Positions 8,857-17,701 of a stretch of 64,000 bases of DNA are shown here, in pieces. The stretch spans positions 43,453 to 107,452 of the forward strand of contig CAMYII010000052.1 in NCBI GenBank assembly GCA_947258385.1, written 5' to 3'. The stretch comes from Acidiferrobacterales bacterium. Lineage in GTDB: Bacteria; Pseudomonadota; Gammaproteobacteria; Acidiferrobacterales; SZUA-150. Each line of letters opens with the position of its first letter. The first letter of the stretch is position 1. The notes beneath the pieces were generated by a model. That model was not told the origin of the DNA. It did not search any database and saw only the letters and a list, made by a program, of their open reading frames with translations. Both the position numbers and the translations under genes were made by a program.

Positions 8857-10142
8857 TGGGCATGGTAATCACGGGCGGCCACCTGATTGATCCGGCTCAC
8901 AAGGTCAACGCCGTCACAGATCTTTATCTCGACAAAAAGGGATTTGTCGTCGGCGTGGGCGCGCCGCCTGAGGGATTCAAGGCGACGCGGACGCTCGATG
9001 CCAGCGGTAAAATCGTCTGTCCCGGACTCGTGGACCTGCGCTGCCGACCGCGGGAACCGGGGCTGGAGTACAAGGCCACCATAGAAAGCGAGGCACGCGC
9101 GGCCGTCTCTGCCGGGATCACCACCCTGTGCTGCCCGCCGGACACCGATCCGGTGATCGATACCCCGGCCATGGCACAGCTCATTCAGCAGCGGGCCTGG
9201 CGCTTTGGCATGGCGTTCATACACCCGCTCGGCGCGTTGACACGCGGGCTCAAAGGCAAACATCTTGCGGACATGGAAGCACTGGATGAGGCCGGCTGCG
9301 TCGGCTTCACCAATGCGCTTGAGCCCATTACGGATACTTTGGTCATGCGCCGGGCGCTGGAGTACGCCGCGAGCTTCGATCTCACCGTTTTTCTGCACCC
9401 CTCGGACCCCTGGCTGACCGGAGACGGCTGCGCGCACGAAGGCGAAGTGAGTACTCGCTTGGGGTTGCCTGGCATCCCCGAGGCGGCGGAGACAGTCGTG
9501 CTGGCGCGCGACCTTGCGCTGATTGAGCAAACCGGCGTGCGCGCCCATTTCTGCCAGCTCTCGAGCGCCAGGGCGATGACCATGGTCATGGAGGCCCAGG
9601 CACGTGGCTTACGTGTGAGTACCGATGTGACGGCTCACCACCTGCATTTAACCGAGCACGATATCGGATTCTTCAACACCCAGTGCCACGTGGTGCCGCC
9701 GTTGCGCAGTCACCGCGATCTTGAGGCACTGCGCCAGGCCGTTAAAGAAGGGGTGGTCGCCGCGATCTGTTCGGACCACCAACCGCATGAATCCGACGCC
9801 AAGCTTGCGCCCTTCAGCGCCTCGGAACCCGGCATTTCAGGCCTGGAGACCCTGTTGCCGTTGACGCTCAAACTCGTTGACAACCGGCTGCTCTCCCTGC
9901 CGGAGGCCATCTCACTGCTCACCGCCCAACCGGCGGCGATCATCGGTGTGGACAGCGGTCATCTCGGCATTGGCGCGACGGCCGATGTCTGCCTGTTCGA
10001 CCCTGATGCGCACTGGACGCTGACGGAAGACAAACTGGCGAGCCGTGGTCACAATACGCCTTTCTTGGGCTGGGAGTTCCATGGCCGCGTGACCCACACC
10101 CTAGTGGGCGGCAAGCTCGTCTTCGAGCTCGTTCAGACATGA
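8856..10142 (+). CDS. pyrC': Dihydroorotase-like PyrC' (probably non-catalytic ATCase partner)
   Basis: This 428-aa amidohydrolase-fold protein is homologous to dihydroorotase. Active enzymes have D-x-H-x-H-x-R-E-P-G; here the motif is DLRCRPREPG, with both metal-binding His replaced by R62 and R64. The carboxylated-Lys position and the HICHVS His are also changed (GFTNAL and HFCQLSSA), while SDHQPHE remains. This matches the Pseudomonas pyrC' (pyrX) class, which has no dihydroorotase activity but is needed for assembly of the PyrB dodecamer. A functional pyrC must lie elsewhere. Confidence 0.9.
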   Translation: MGMVITGGHLIDPAHKVNAVTDLYLDKKGFVVGVGAPPEGFKATRTLDASGKIVCPGLVDLRCRPREPGLEYKATIESEARAAVSAGITTLCCPPDTDPVIDTPAMAQLIQQRAWRFGMAFIHPLGALTRGLKGKHLADMEALDEAGCVGFTNALEPITDTLVMRRALEYAASFDLTVFLHPSDPWLTGDGCAHEGEVSTRLGLPGIPEAAETVVLARDLALIEQTGVRAHFCQLSSARAMTMVMEAQARGLRVSTDVTAHHLHLTEHDIGFFNTQCHVVPPLRSHRDLEALRQAVKEGVVAAICSDHQPHESDAKLAPFSASEPGISGLETLLPLTLKLVDNRLLSLPEAISLLTAQPAAIIGVDSGHLGIGATADVCLFDPDAHWTLTEDKLASRGHNTPFLGWEFHGRVTHTLVGGKLVFELVQT

Positions 10143-10277
10143 TCACATCGCCCGCGAATGCCAGCACGTGAATTCCCCTCTGCTTGGTTTGATGCGCTGC
10201 GCGGAAGTTTACGGGGCCAGGGGAGGCGATCCTGCTGCAAGGCATCCCCGCCGTACACGCCCCAGAGCTGCTCTGGT

Positions 10278-10865
10278 TCAGTTCCTGGACGGCGCAGCGT
10301 AGATTTTCGGAATGGGAAAGGTCCTCACTTGCCCAACAAGAAGTGCGAGATAATAGAGGTCGTCAGCTTTCAAGCCTCGGCCAACCCACACGCGGTTGGC
10401 CACTTCTGAATTCACACCGTTTAAGCAGATACCTTGCCGTTCATCGATACTGACATCTACGATCTCACGCAATGGCACTTTACGAACCTTGCCTTGCACA
10501 CCGTGCGGTCGCACGGGCGTCATGGTAAGCGTCACCGGGGTCATATCGATTTTGATTTTTGCCCCTCGAACCTGGAATATTTTGACCAATAGATACACGG
10601 TATGGACCGCAACAAGCGTGGCTAAGCCGACCACTAAGAGCACGCGTGCGGCTGGACCAGCAATCGGCAACCACGACGCCACTACAGTGGCGGCGACGAG
10701 CAGCAGCAGCCCTGCCGAGAGCGAGCTCCAGTACACCCAGCCACGACGATAAGGCATCACAACTTCGTACCCGGTACTGCGTTTCCACACACCCAGCTCT
10801 GTTGCCGCCGGCAGATGGGGAGGCAAAACGGTGTTCTGCAAGTCCTCAATTTTCAGCTGCTGCAT
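10278..10865 (-). CDS. Unknown membrane protein with two central TM helices
   Basis: This 195-aa protein belongs to no family I recognise. Two hydrophobic segments sit mid-protein (around SSLSAGLLLLVAATVVASWLP and ARVLLVVGLATLVAVHTVYLL). They are followed by a soluble C-terminal half of strands with VTLTMTPVRPHGVQGKVRKVPLREIVDVSID, reminiscent of PH-like membrane-associated domains. The start was set at ATG 10865. The frame stays open further upstream, but that part would be translated from within the pilU terminator hairpin. The gene stands alone and converges with pyrC'. Confidence 0.6.
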   Translation of the reverse strand: MQQLKIEDLQNTVLPPHLPAATELGVWKRSTGYEVVMPYRRGWVYWSSLSAGLLLLVAATVVASWLPIAGPAARVLLVVGLATLVAVHTVYLLVKIFQVRGAKIKIDMTPVTLTMTPVRPHGVQGKVRKVPLREIVDVSIDERQGICLNGVNSEVANRVWVGRGLKADDLYYLALLVGQVRTFPIPKIYAAPSRN

Positions 10866-11069
10866 AGGCACAGATAATGTTCGTATGTATGTTTCGCGAC
10901 CGTTGACACCAACGTGCAACGAGCACTCTTTAACAGATGTCTCGGGGGGCCGCAAGTCCGGTCCGGCCCAAGTCCCGGCCTGATCCGACCTGCGGGTCGG
11001 CCGAGACAAAAAAATCCGCCTCACGACAGGCATCATAACAGCACTTTCTGCCGACAAGGCGTCCAGGTT

Positions 11070-11098
11070 CATAAACAAAAGCCCCCGGCCGGGGGCTT
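11070..11098 (-). terminator. Rho-independent terminator of pilT-pilU
   Basis: A perfect 20-base palindrome (AAGCCCCC GGCC GGGGGCTT, 11079-11098) lies 22 bp after the pilU stop. On the minus strand it is followed by TTTTGTTTAT. This is a classic intrinsic terminator and separates pilU from the unknown membrane protein downstream. Confidence 0.88.
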
Positions 11099-11120
11099 GC
11101 CGACACCATGATTAACATCA

Positions 11121-12236
11121 TCAGGTATAGGTCACATTCTGCATCGAGTCGCCCAGGGCGCCTTTCTTCGCACCCTTGCTTTCCAGCTTGATGCGCAGGC
11201 GCAGATCGTTGATGGAGTCCGCGTTACGCAAGGCCTCCTCATAGGAAACGAGACCCGCCTCGTAGAGATTGAACAGCGACTGATCGAAGGTCTGCATGCC
11301 GGCCTCGGTGGACTTGGCCATGAGATCCTTCAATTCATGAACATTGCCTTCGAGAATAAGATCGGCGATCAAGGGCGAGTTGATCATCACCTCCACCGCC
11401 GGGATACGGCCCTTGCCCGTTTTTATCGGAATCAGGCGCTGGGCGATCACCGCCTTCAAGTTGAGCGACATATCCATCAGCAACTGGTTGCGCCGGTCCT
11501 CGGGAAAGAAGTTGATGATACGGTCCATGGCCTGATTGGAGCTGTTGGCATGCAGCGTCGCCAGGCACAGGTGGCCGGTCTCCGCAAACTGGATGGCATA
11601 CTCCATGGTCTCACGGCTGCGGATCTCGCCGATCAGGATCACGTCCGGCGCCTGCCGCAAGGTATTTTTCAGCGCCGCATCAAACGATTCGGTGTCCACG
11701 CCCACTTCCCGCTGCGTGATAATACAGTTTTTGTGCTGATGAACGTACTCAATAGGATCCTCTATCGTAATGACATGCCCATAACTGTATTCATTACGAT
11801 AGCCGATCATCGCCGCCAGCGACGTGGACTTGCCCGAACCCGTCCCGCCGACAAAGATCACCATGCCACGCTTGGTCAACGCGATGTCTGCAAGCGTCTT
11901 GGGCAGGTTCAATTCGTCAAAACGGGGGATCTCGGTTTCAATGGTGCGCAAGACCATGCCCACGCGCTGCTGCTGCATGAAAATATTGACACGGAAACGA
12001 CCGATTTCTTGCGGCGCGATGGCGAAGTTGCATTCATTGCTGGCTTCAAACTGGCGCCGCTGTTCCTCATTCATGATCCCGTAGGACATCGCCCGGGCCT
12101 GCTCCGGTGTCAGCGGCTGCTTGGTGACCGGCGTTACCTTGCCGTCGACCTTGATCGAAGGCGGCACACCGGCGGTGATGAACAGGTCCGACGCCTTCTT
12201 CTGTTTCATCAGCTTCAGAAGGTCACTGAAAACCAT
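11121..12236 (-). CDS. pilU: PilU, accessory pilus retraction ATPase
   Basis: This 371-aa PilT-family ATPase has Walker A GGTGSGKS (130-137), the Asp box ITIEDPIE, Walker B DVILIGEIRSRE and the His box GHLCLATLHAN. PilU works with PilT in retracting type IV pili. It is told apart from PilT by sequence (SQNVT-like C-terminus extended beyond the PilT core; AIRNLIRE motif replaced by SPLIADLILEG) and by order. Its ATG directly abuts the pilT stop codon, so they are co-translated. It is followed by a strong terminator. Confidence 0.93.
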   Translation of the reverse strand: MVFSDLLKLMKQKKASDLFITAGVPPSIKVDGKVTPVTKQPLTPEQARAMSYGIMNEEQRRQFEASNECNFAIAPQEIGRFRVNIFMQQQRVGMVLRTIETEIPRFDELNLPKTLADIALTKRGMVIFVGGTGSGKSTSLAAMIGYRNEYSYGHVITIEDPIEYVHQHKNCIITQREVGVDTESFDAALKNTLRQAPDVILIGEIRSRETMEYAIQFAETGHLCLATLHANSSNQAMDRIINFFPEDRRNQLLMDMSLNLKAVIAQRLIPIKTGKGRIPAVEVMINSPLIADLILEGNVHELKDLMAKSTEAGMQTFDQSLFNLYEAGLVSYEEALRNADSINDLRLRIKLESKGAKKGALGDSMQNVTYT

Positions 12237-13319
12237 TTACTTCTTTCCTCCAAACGAGGCGGCGGCTCCCGCCGCGCCGCTCGCCCCGAAGCTCTCCTTG
12301 TTCGCGGCCTTGGTCCGCGCTTCGTCCATGGTCACTTGATGGGCTTGTACCAGTTCCAGCAGGTTCTGATCCAGGGTCTGCATCCCATGGCCCTGGCCGG
12401 TCTGGATCGCGGAGTACATCTGCGCGATCTTGTTTTCCCGGATCAGATTGCGAATGGCCGCTGTGCCGATCATGATCTCGTGCGCCGCCAGGCGCCCGCC
12501 GCCGATTTTCTTGAGCAGCGTCTGTGCGATTACGGCGCGCAGCGACTCCGACAGCATGGCCCTGACCATGTCTTTCTCCGCGGCCGGGAACACATCAACA
12601 ATACGGTCTATGGTCTTGGCGGCGGAGCTGGTATGCAGGGTACCGAAGACCAGATGACCGGTCTCGGCCGCGGTCAGGGCCAGGCGAATCGTCTCGAGGT
12701 CACGCATCTCGCCGACCAGAATAATGTCAGGGTCCTCGCGCAGGGCGGAACGCAGCGCCTCATTGAAACCCAGGGTATCCTTTCCGACCTCACGCTGGTT
12801 CACCAGGCAATTCTTGCTACTGTGCACAAACTCGATGGGGTCCTCAACGGTCAGGATATGCTCATGGCGGGTCTCATTAACATGATTCACCATCGCCGCC
12901 AGGGTCGTCGACTTACCGGAACCGGTAGGCCCCGTCACCAGCACAATGCCCCGGGGCTGGTCGGAGATCTTTTTGAAAATTTCCGGCGCATTGAGTTGTT
13001 CCAGAGTGAGAATCTTGGATGGAATGGTTCTGAAAACCGCGGCCGGCCCACGATTCTGATTAAACGCGTTGACACGGAAACGGGCGATATTGGGCAGCTC
13101 AAAGGAAAAGTCGCACTCGAGGAACTCCTCGTAGTCCTTCTGCTGCTTGTCGTTCATGATATCGTAGACCATGTTATGCACGATGCGGTCATCCAGCGGG
13201 TCGACATTGATGCGCTTGACCTCGCCGTCGACGCGAATCATGGGCGGCAAACCGGCTGATAAATGCAGATCTGAAGCGTTTTGTTTATAGGCAAACGCCA
13301 GTAACTCAGCGATATCCAT
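12237..13319 (-). CDS. pilT: PilT, pilus retraction ATPase
   Basis: This 360-aa twitching motility ATPase has Walker A GPTGSGKST (130-138), Asp box LTVEDPIEF, Walker B DIILVGEMRDLE, His box GHLVFGTLHT and the PilT-specific AIRNLIRE motif needed for retraction. The start ATG 13319 has GGAG six bases upstream and gives the standard MDIAELLAFAYKQNASDLHL opening. The longer open frame (to 13421) contains the promoter region. It is the first gene of a pilT-pilU operon divergent from proC. Confidence 0.96.
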   Translation of the reverse strand: MDIAELLAFAYKQNASDLHLSAGLPPMIRVDGEVKRINVDPLDDRIVHNMVYDIMNDKQQKDYEEFLECDFSFELPNIARFRVNAFNQNRGPAAVFRTIPSKILTLEQLNAPEIFKKISDQPRGIVLVTGPTGSGKSTTLAAMVNHVNETRHEHILTVEDPIEFVHSSKNCLVNQREVGKDTLGFNEALRSALREDPDIILVGEMRDLETIRLALTAAETGHLVFGTLHTSSAAKTIDRIVDVFPAAEKDMVRAMLSESLRAVIAQTLLKKIGGGRLAAHEIMIGTAAIRNLIRENKIAQMYSAIQTGQGHGMQTLDQNLLELVQAHQVTMDEARTKAANKESFGASGAAGAAASFGGKK

Positions 13320-13374
13320 GGTGGCTCCGGATAACTTACAATACCGACAATATTTTTGCTGGGCGGCTTTTTCT

Positions 13375-13402
13375 AGTATAACTGGCCGCAACGGACAAAC
13401 AA
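13375..13402 (-). promoter_or_regulatory. Probable sigma70 promoter of pilT
   Basis: On the minus strand TTGTTT (13402-13397) and TATACT (13380-13375) stand 16 bp apart. The -10 has one mismatch to consensus. Transcription would begin near 13368, about 50 nt before the pilT ATG. Confidence 0.5.
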
Positions 13403-13520
13403 GGGAACGCCAGCAGGCCAAACCCCTACAGACTGGACAACAACCCGATCGCTGTCAGCGCGATTTTCGCCGCCCGCGACGGCTTTCACCAACGAGAACA
13501 CGATTGCGCATGCGAGGCCT

Positions 13521-14351
13521 ATGAAAAACAAAACCATCGGTTTTATCGGTGCCGGCAATATGGCACGCAGCCTGGCTGGCGGTCTATTGGCCAATGGCTG
13601 GGACAGGTCACGGATCCTGCTGGCCGATCCCGACGCCGGCCAGCGCCAGACCATGAAGGAGCTTCTGGGGCTCGCCGCTTACGCCGACAACGGCGCGGTC
13701 ACCAGCCAGGCCGATGTCCTGCTGCTGGCCATTAAACCGCAGATCCTGAAATCCGTCGCCATGGAACTGGCGCCAGCGGTCCAGGAAAAGCAGCCACTTG
13801 TCATCTCTATCGCCGCCGGTATCCGCACCACGGACCTGCAACGCTGGCTCGGCGGAAAACAGGCCATCGTGCGGGCGATGCCCAATACCGCCGCCCTGAT
13901 TGGCTCTGGCGCCACTGGGATGATCGCCAACGACCGGGTCGATGCAGGCGGTCGTGATGAGGCCGAGAGCATTCTGCGGTCTGTCGGGATCGCCGTGTGG
14001 GTCAAAAACGAAGACCAGCTCGACGTCGTGACAGCGCTCTCCGGCAGCGGTCCGGCGTATTTTTTCCTGCTGATGGAGGCACTGGAGCAGGCCGCGGTCG
14101 AACATGGCCTCGGCCGGGAAACGGCCCGCCTGCTCACCCTGGAAACCGCCTTTGGGGCGGCTAAGATGGCATTGGAAGGCGGAGAGGAACCGGCGCAGTT
14201 GCGGCGCCGGGTCACCTCGCCCGGCGGCACCACCGAGCGGGCGATCACGGTCCTGGAGGATGCCGGCATCCATGCGGCGCTTCGCAGGGCCGTCACCGCC
14301 GCGGTGGAGCGCTCGCGTGAACTGGCTGATATGTTTGGGGGTGAGCAATGA
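13521..14351 (+). CDS. proC: Pyrroline-5-carboxylate reductase
   Basis: This 276-aa enzyme makes the last step of proline synthesis, NAD(P)H-dependent reduction of pyrroline-5-carboxylate. Visible features are the Rossmann motif GFIGAGNMA (7-15), the AIKPQ loop, RAMPNTAALIGSGATG and the C-terminal signature VTSPGGTTERAI. It overlaps yggT at ATGA. In many relatives yggS (a PLP-binding protein) precedes proC, but here only 201 bp of non-coding DNA separate proC from divergent pilT. Confidence 0.96.
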   Translation: MKNKTIGFIGAGNMARSLAGGLLANGWDRSRILLADPDAGQRQTMKELLGLAAYADNGAVTSQADVLLLAIKPQILKSVAMELAPAVQEKQPLVISIAAGIRTTDLQRWLGGKQAIVRAMPNTAALIGSGATGMIANDRVDAGGRDEAESILRSVGIAVWVKNEDQLDVVTALSGSGPAYFFLLMEALEQAAVEHGLGRETARLLTLETAFGAAKMALEGGEEPAQLRRRVTSPGGTTERAITVLEDAGIHAALRRAVTAAVERSRELADMFGGEQ

Positions 14352-14926
14352 CTAATCCATTGGGACAGGCAATTGTGTACCTGATCCAGGTAGTGTTTGG
14401 CCTCTATATACTCGCGGTCATGCTGCGTTTTTTGTTCCAGTTGGTGCGCGCGGACTTCTACAACCCCATCTCCCAGGCCATCGTAAAGATCACCAACCTG
14501 CCGTTAATCCAGCTACGACGCCTGATACCCGGTCTGTGGGGCGTTGATCTCGCATCAGTGGCGTTGTTACTGGCGCTGCAGGCGCTGGAAGTATTTCTTG
14601 TCGTGCTGATAAAGGATGGCTACGCCGGGCATCCATGGGGTTTGGTGGTTTTGTCATTGGCGCAACTGCTGCGCATGGCCATTTATATCTTTATTGTCGC
14701 CATGATCATCCGCATCGTTATCAGCTGGATCAACCCCGCGGCCGGCTACAATCCGGTGGTGGGTCTGCTCGCAAGCCTGACCGAGCCGCTGATGCGTCCC
14801 GCGCGGCAGATCATCCCTCCCGTATCGGGGCTGGACCTGTCACCCCTCATTGTATTCGTCGTGCTGCAGCTCATCTTAATCCTTCTGATTCGACCGCTTG
14901 GCCAGATCGGCGCGGCGCTGCTATGA
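14348..14926 (+). CDS. yggT: YggT family membrane protein
   Basis: This 192-aa integral membrane protein has two copies of the YggT (DUF165-like, CCB3/YggT) repeat. Each has a pair of helices with a short polar stretch: FLFQLVRADFYNPISQAIVKITN in copy one and ISWINPAAGYNPVVGLLASLTEPLMRPARQIIPP in copy two. Its role is not firmly settled; it has been tied to osmotic tolerance in E. coli and to thylakoid biogenesis in plants. It lies in the conserved proC-yggT-yggU cluster, overlapping both neighbours by four bases. Confidence 0.92.
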   Translation: MTNPLGQAIVYLIQVVFGLYILAVMLRFLFQLVRADFYNPISQAIVKITNLPLIQLRRLIPGLWGVDLASVALLLALQALEVFLVVLIKDGYAGHPWGLVVLSLAQLLRMAIYIFIVAMIIRIVISWINPAAGYNPVVGLLASLTEPLMRPARQIIPPVSGLDLSPLIVFVVLQLILILLIRPLGQIGAALL

Positions 14927-15231
14927 ATTCGCCCGCAGCGCGCTGGTACCACTGGAACGCCGATGACCTCATTGTCCGGGTCCGGGTCCAGCCCCGTGCC
15001 GGTCGTGACGAACTCGCCGATGTGGTCGGCGATCACCTGAAAGTGCGGATTGCGGCGCCACCCGTGGACGGCGAAGCCAACGATCAGCTGCTGCGCTTCA
15101 TGGCCAAACAGTTCGGGCTGCCTAAAAAACAGGTGCTTCTGCTGCAGGGGCAGAAGGGCAAAACCAAGGCGCTGTGCCTGCGCTGCCCACAAAAGGTCCC
15201 GCCAGGGCTTGACGTCACCCGTCCCGGCTGA
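14923..15231 (+). CDS. yggU: YggU/DUF167 family protein
   Basis: This 102-aa DUF167 protein starts at ATG 14923, inside the yggT stop (ATGA). Family features are IVRVRVQPRAGRDEL, the conserved AAPPVDGEANDQLLRFMAKQFGLPKKQV core and G-x-K-G-K-TKAL. The function is unknown and the fold is a small alpha/beta domain. It is the last gene of the proC operon and is followed by a structured terminator-like region. Confidence 0.92.
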   Translation: MNSPAARWYHWNADDLIVRVRVQPRAGRDELADVVGDHLKVRIAAPPVDGEANDQLLRFMAKQFGLPKKQVLLLQGQKGKTKALCLRCPQKVPPGLDVTRPG

Positions 15232-15607
15232 GTCGCGCGGAAACCCGGGGCTGCGGATGTGACTTCGCGTCTGTTGGCGCCCGATTCCGCAACACGCTGT
15301 AGTGGTCGGCGACCACGGCTGCCGGGCAGCGCCAACCGGTTTTTTGTCCTAGAATCTGAATAGAACTACGGGGTCTTTGTGTACCACGGCACGGTTCTGG
15401 TCTAGACTTAAGACAAAGCATCATTAAACTAACTTAACTTTATGAATTGCTGATATATTTATTGTCAGCAGCGGCATGCAGATCTGGCACATGGGGGCCG
15501 AACAAGATTTCTTGGCCAACCCAATTCAAGCGCTCCGCCTGTTTGCCCGCTTCCGCCTTATGCGCGAAAGATGATATTTTTCATAATTACTGATTTTGGG
15601 TGCGGGA
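15232..15607. other. Intergenic region yggU to dynamin-like gene
   Basis: About 376 bp without a credible gene. The first third holds the nested hairpins described separately. The part from 15415 to 15470 is distinctly AT-rich (ATTAAACTAACTTAACTTT) and is the likeliest place for a promoter of the dynamin-like gene. No clear -35/-10 pair was chosen. No tRNA or known riboswitch shape was recognised. Confidence 0.5.
15273..15345 (+). terminator. Nested-hairpin terminator-like structure after yggU
   Basis: GTTGGCGC (15273-15280) pairs with GCGCCAAC (15329-15336). Inside lies a perfect hairpin GTGGTC-GGC-GACCAC (15302-15316). A run of six T (15340-15345) follows after three bases. The T run and position suggest an intrinsic terminator, although the outer loop is long. 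Confidence 0.5.
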
Positions 15608-17581
15608 ATGACACAAAAGGGCATCGAAAAACACTTTGCGGCCTACAGCGACTGGCGGCGGATGCTTGCCGATGCCATCGGCGATTTCCGATCGTGGCTC
15701 CAGCAGCAAGAACTGAGCGAGGCCCGGATCGAGCAGCGCCTGGACTACATTCTAACCACGCTGCGCGATGACAAACTGTATATCGCCTTCATCGCAGAGT
15801 TCTCGCGCGGCAAATCCGAGCTGATCAACGCCATCTTCTTTGCCAATTTCGGCCAGCGCATCCTGCCGTCCAATGCAGGACGCACAACGATGTGCCCCAC
15901 CGAGTTGCTATATGATTCCGGGAGCCGGCCGTCGCTTCGACTGTTGCCGATCGAAACCCGCCGCAATGGCACAACCGTCGCCGAATACAAGGGCTTCGAG
16001 GACGAGTGGAAAACCATCAACCTCGACACCAAAACCCCGGAGAAAATGATCGAAGCCCTGAAGCACATCGTCGAGATCAAGGAAGTCGAGCCCAAGGAAG
16101 CGCAGAGTCTGGGTCTGCACGTGGCCGAGGACGAAACCCAGCAGGGCATGCTCAAGACCGAGGAGGGGAAGGTCGAAATCCCCAGGTGGCGTCACGCGAT
16201 TATCAATTACCCGCATCCCTTGTTGGACAAAGGCCTGGTGATCCTCGATACACCCGGGCTCAATGCCCTTGGCGCCGAGCCGGAACTTACCTTGAACCTG
16301 CTGCCCAGCGCGCACGCGGTGCTGTTCATCCTTGCCGCCGACACCGGCGTGACCAAGACGGATATCCAGGTCTGGCACGACCACATTGGTGACGGCAAGA
16401 GCGGTGCGGGAAAAGGGCGTATCGTGGTGCTGAATAAGATCGACGGCTTATGGGACGAGCTGCGCGACTGGGATGAAGTGCAACGGGAGATCGACCGACA
16501 AATCCGCGAGACAGCAAAAATCCTGCGCATTCCGGATCAGAACGTCTATCCCGTCTCCGCCCAGAAAGGCCTGCTCGGCAAGATCAAGGGCAACAAGAAA
16601 ATACTGGAGCGCAGCCGGATCCTGGCGCTGGAAGAGGCCCTGGGCAAGGAGATTGTCCCCAATAAGCAGGAGATCGTCAGCGACAATATCGAGGATGATC
16701 TCAATAATATCATCAAGGCGATACGCATCCTCATCACCCAGCGCCTGAAAGGCGTCTATGAGCACGTCCAGGAGCTAAGCGGCCTCAACGGCAAAAACCT
16801 TGACGTCATCGAGCATATGATGAAAAAGGTCAAGGCAGACAAGGACGTCTTCGAGAAAAGCATGCAGCGCTTCCAGGCCACACGCAGCATCTTCTCCCAG
16901 CAGACCAACGTGCTCTACGGCCAGTTGAACCTCAAAAGCCTGGACAAGGTCATTGCCGAGACGAAGAAGGACATGAGAATCAGCATGACCACCGGCGGGC
17001 TGAAGACGTGCATGCAGAATTTCTTCAAATACGCCATGGTCACCATGGAAGGGGTGTCAAAGCAGGCCCGCGAGATTAAGGAGCTGATGGAAGGGGTCTA
17101 CAAGAAATTCCAGAAAGAACACGGCCTTACCAACATCAAACCGAGCAATTTTTCGGTCATGCGCTACGAGCGGGAGATCAAGCGGCTGCAGGACAGGCAC
17201 GACCAGTTCGTCAAGGGCCTGTCCTTACTGATAACCGAGCAAAAGACATTGACCAATAAGTTCTTCGAATCATCCGTCGCCAAGGTCCGGGCCATTTTCA
17301 AGATGGCCAACAAAGACGCCGACAACTGGCTGAAGACGATCATGTCGCCGATGGAATCCCAGGTGCGCGAGCACCAGATCCAGCTGCGCCGGCGGCTGGA
17401 GAGCATCAAGCGCATTCACCAGGCCAGCGATACCCTGGAGGACCGGCTGCAGGAGCTCGAACACATCCGTGACGGGATTCGCGAGCAGGAAAAGGCCATG
17501 GAGAACCGGGTGGATGCCATCCTGCGATCGCTCAAAAAAGGCAGTGGCGGGGGCTCGTCATTGACCCGGGAAAGCGCCTGA
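15608..17581 (+). CDS. Dynamin-like GTPase
   Basis: This 657-aa large GTPase has G1 AEFSRGKS (63-70), where the first Gly of GxxxxGKS is Ala and the residue after GKS is Glu. It also has G3 LDTPGLNALG and G4 LNKIDGLW. A long helical, partly coiled region follows (roughly 370-650), as in bacterial dynamin-like proteins that bind and remodel membranes. No transmembrane segment is evident. The ATG at 15608 is preferred over a TTG 12 bases upstream. It stands alone between an intergenic region and the convergent ggt gene, so context gives no pathway. Confidence 0.8.
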   Translation: MTQKGIEKHFAAYSDWRRMLADAIGDFRSWLQQQELSEARIEQRLDYILTTLRDDKLYIAFIAEFSRGKSELINAIFFANFGQRILPSNAGRTTMCPTELLYDSGSRPSLRLLPIETRRNGTTVAEYKGFEDEWKTINLDTKTPEKMIEALKHIVEIKEVEPKEAQSLGLHVAEDETQQGMLKTEEGKVEIPRWRHAIINYPHPLLDKGLVILDTPGLNALGAEPELTLNLLPSAHAVLFILAADTGVTKTDIQVWHDHIGDGKSGAGKGRIVVLNKIDGLWDELRDWDEVQREIDRQIRETAKILRIPDQNVYPVSAQKGLLGKIKGNKKILERSRILALEEALGKEIVPNKQEIVSDNIEDDLNNIIKAIRILITQRLKGVYEHVQELSGLNGKNLDVIEHMMKKVKADKDVFEKSMQRFQATRSIFSQQTNVLYGQLNLKSLDKVIAETKKDMRISMTTGGLKTCMQNFFKYAMVTMEGVSKQAREIKELMEGVYKKFQKEHGLTNIKPSNFSVMRYEREIKRLQDRHDQFVKGLSLLITEQKTLTNKFFESSVAKVRAIFKMANKDADNWLKTIMSPMESQVREHQIQLRRRLESIKRIHQASDTLEDRLQELEHIRDGIREQEKAMENRVDAILRSLKKGSGGGSSLTRESA

Positions 17582-17701
17582 ATTGGTCCCCACGACCGCT
17601 CACGCGGGCGCCTACTTCGGCGAAAACAGCACACTGAACCTCACCAGTTGAATTTTCTTACAGCGGGCACGGGATCGGGCTGCCGCCGGCAGCGGCGACG
17701 G

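Noticed and set aside
10866..11078. 71-residue N-terminal extension of the unknown membrane protein
   Set aside because: It begins inside the pilU terminator and has no conserved or membrane character.
11337..13259. 640-aa open frame on the plus strand opposite pilT and pilU
   Set aside because: It is the mirror of two clear ATPase genes in high-GC DNA. It has internal similarity only because pilT and pilU are homologous, and no ribosome site or protein-like motifs.
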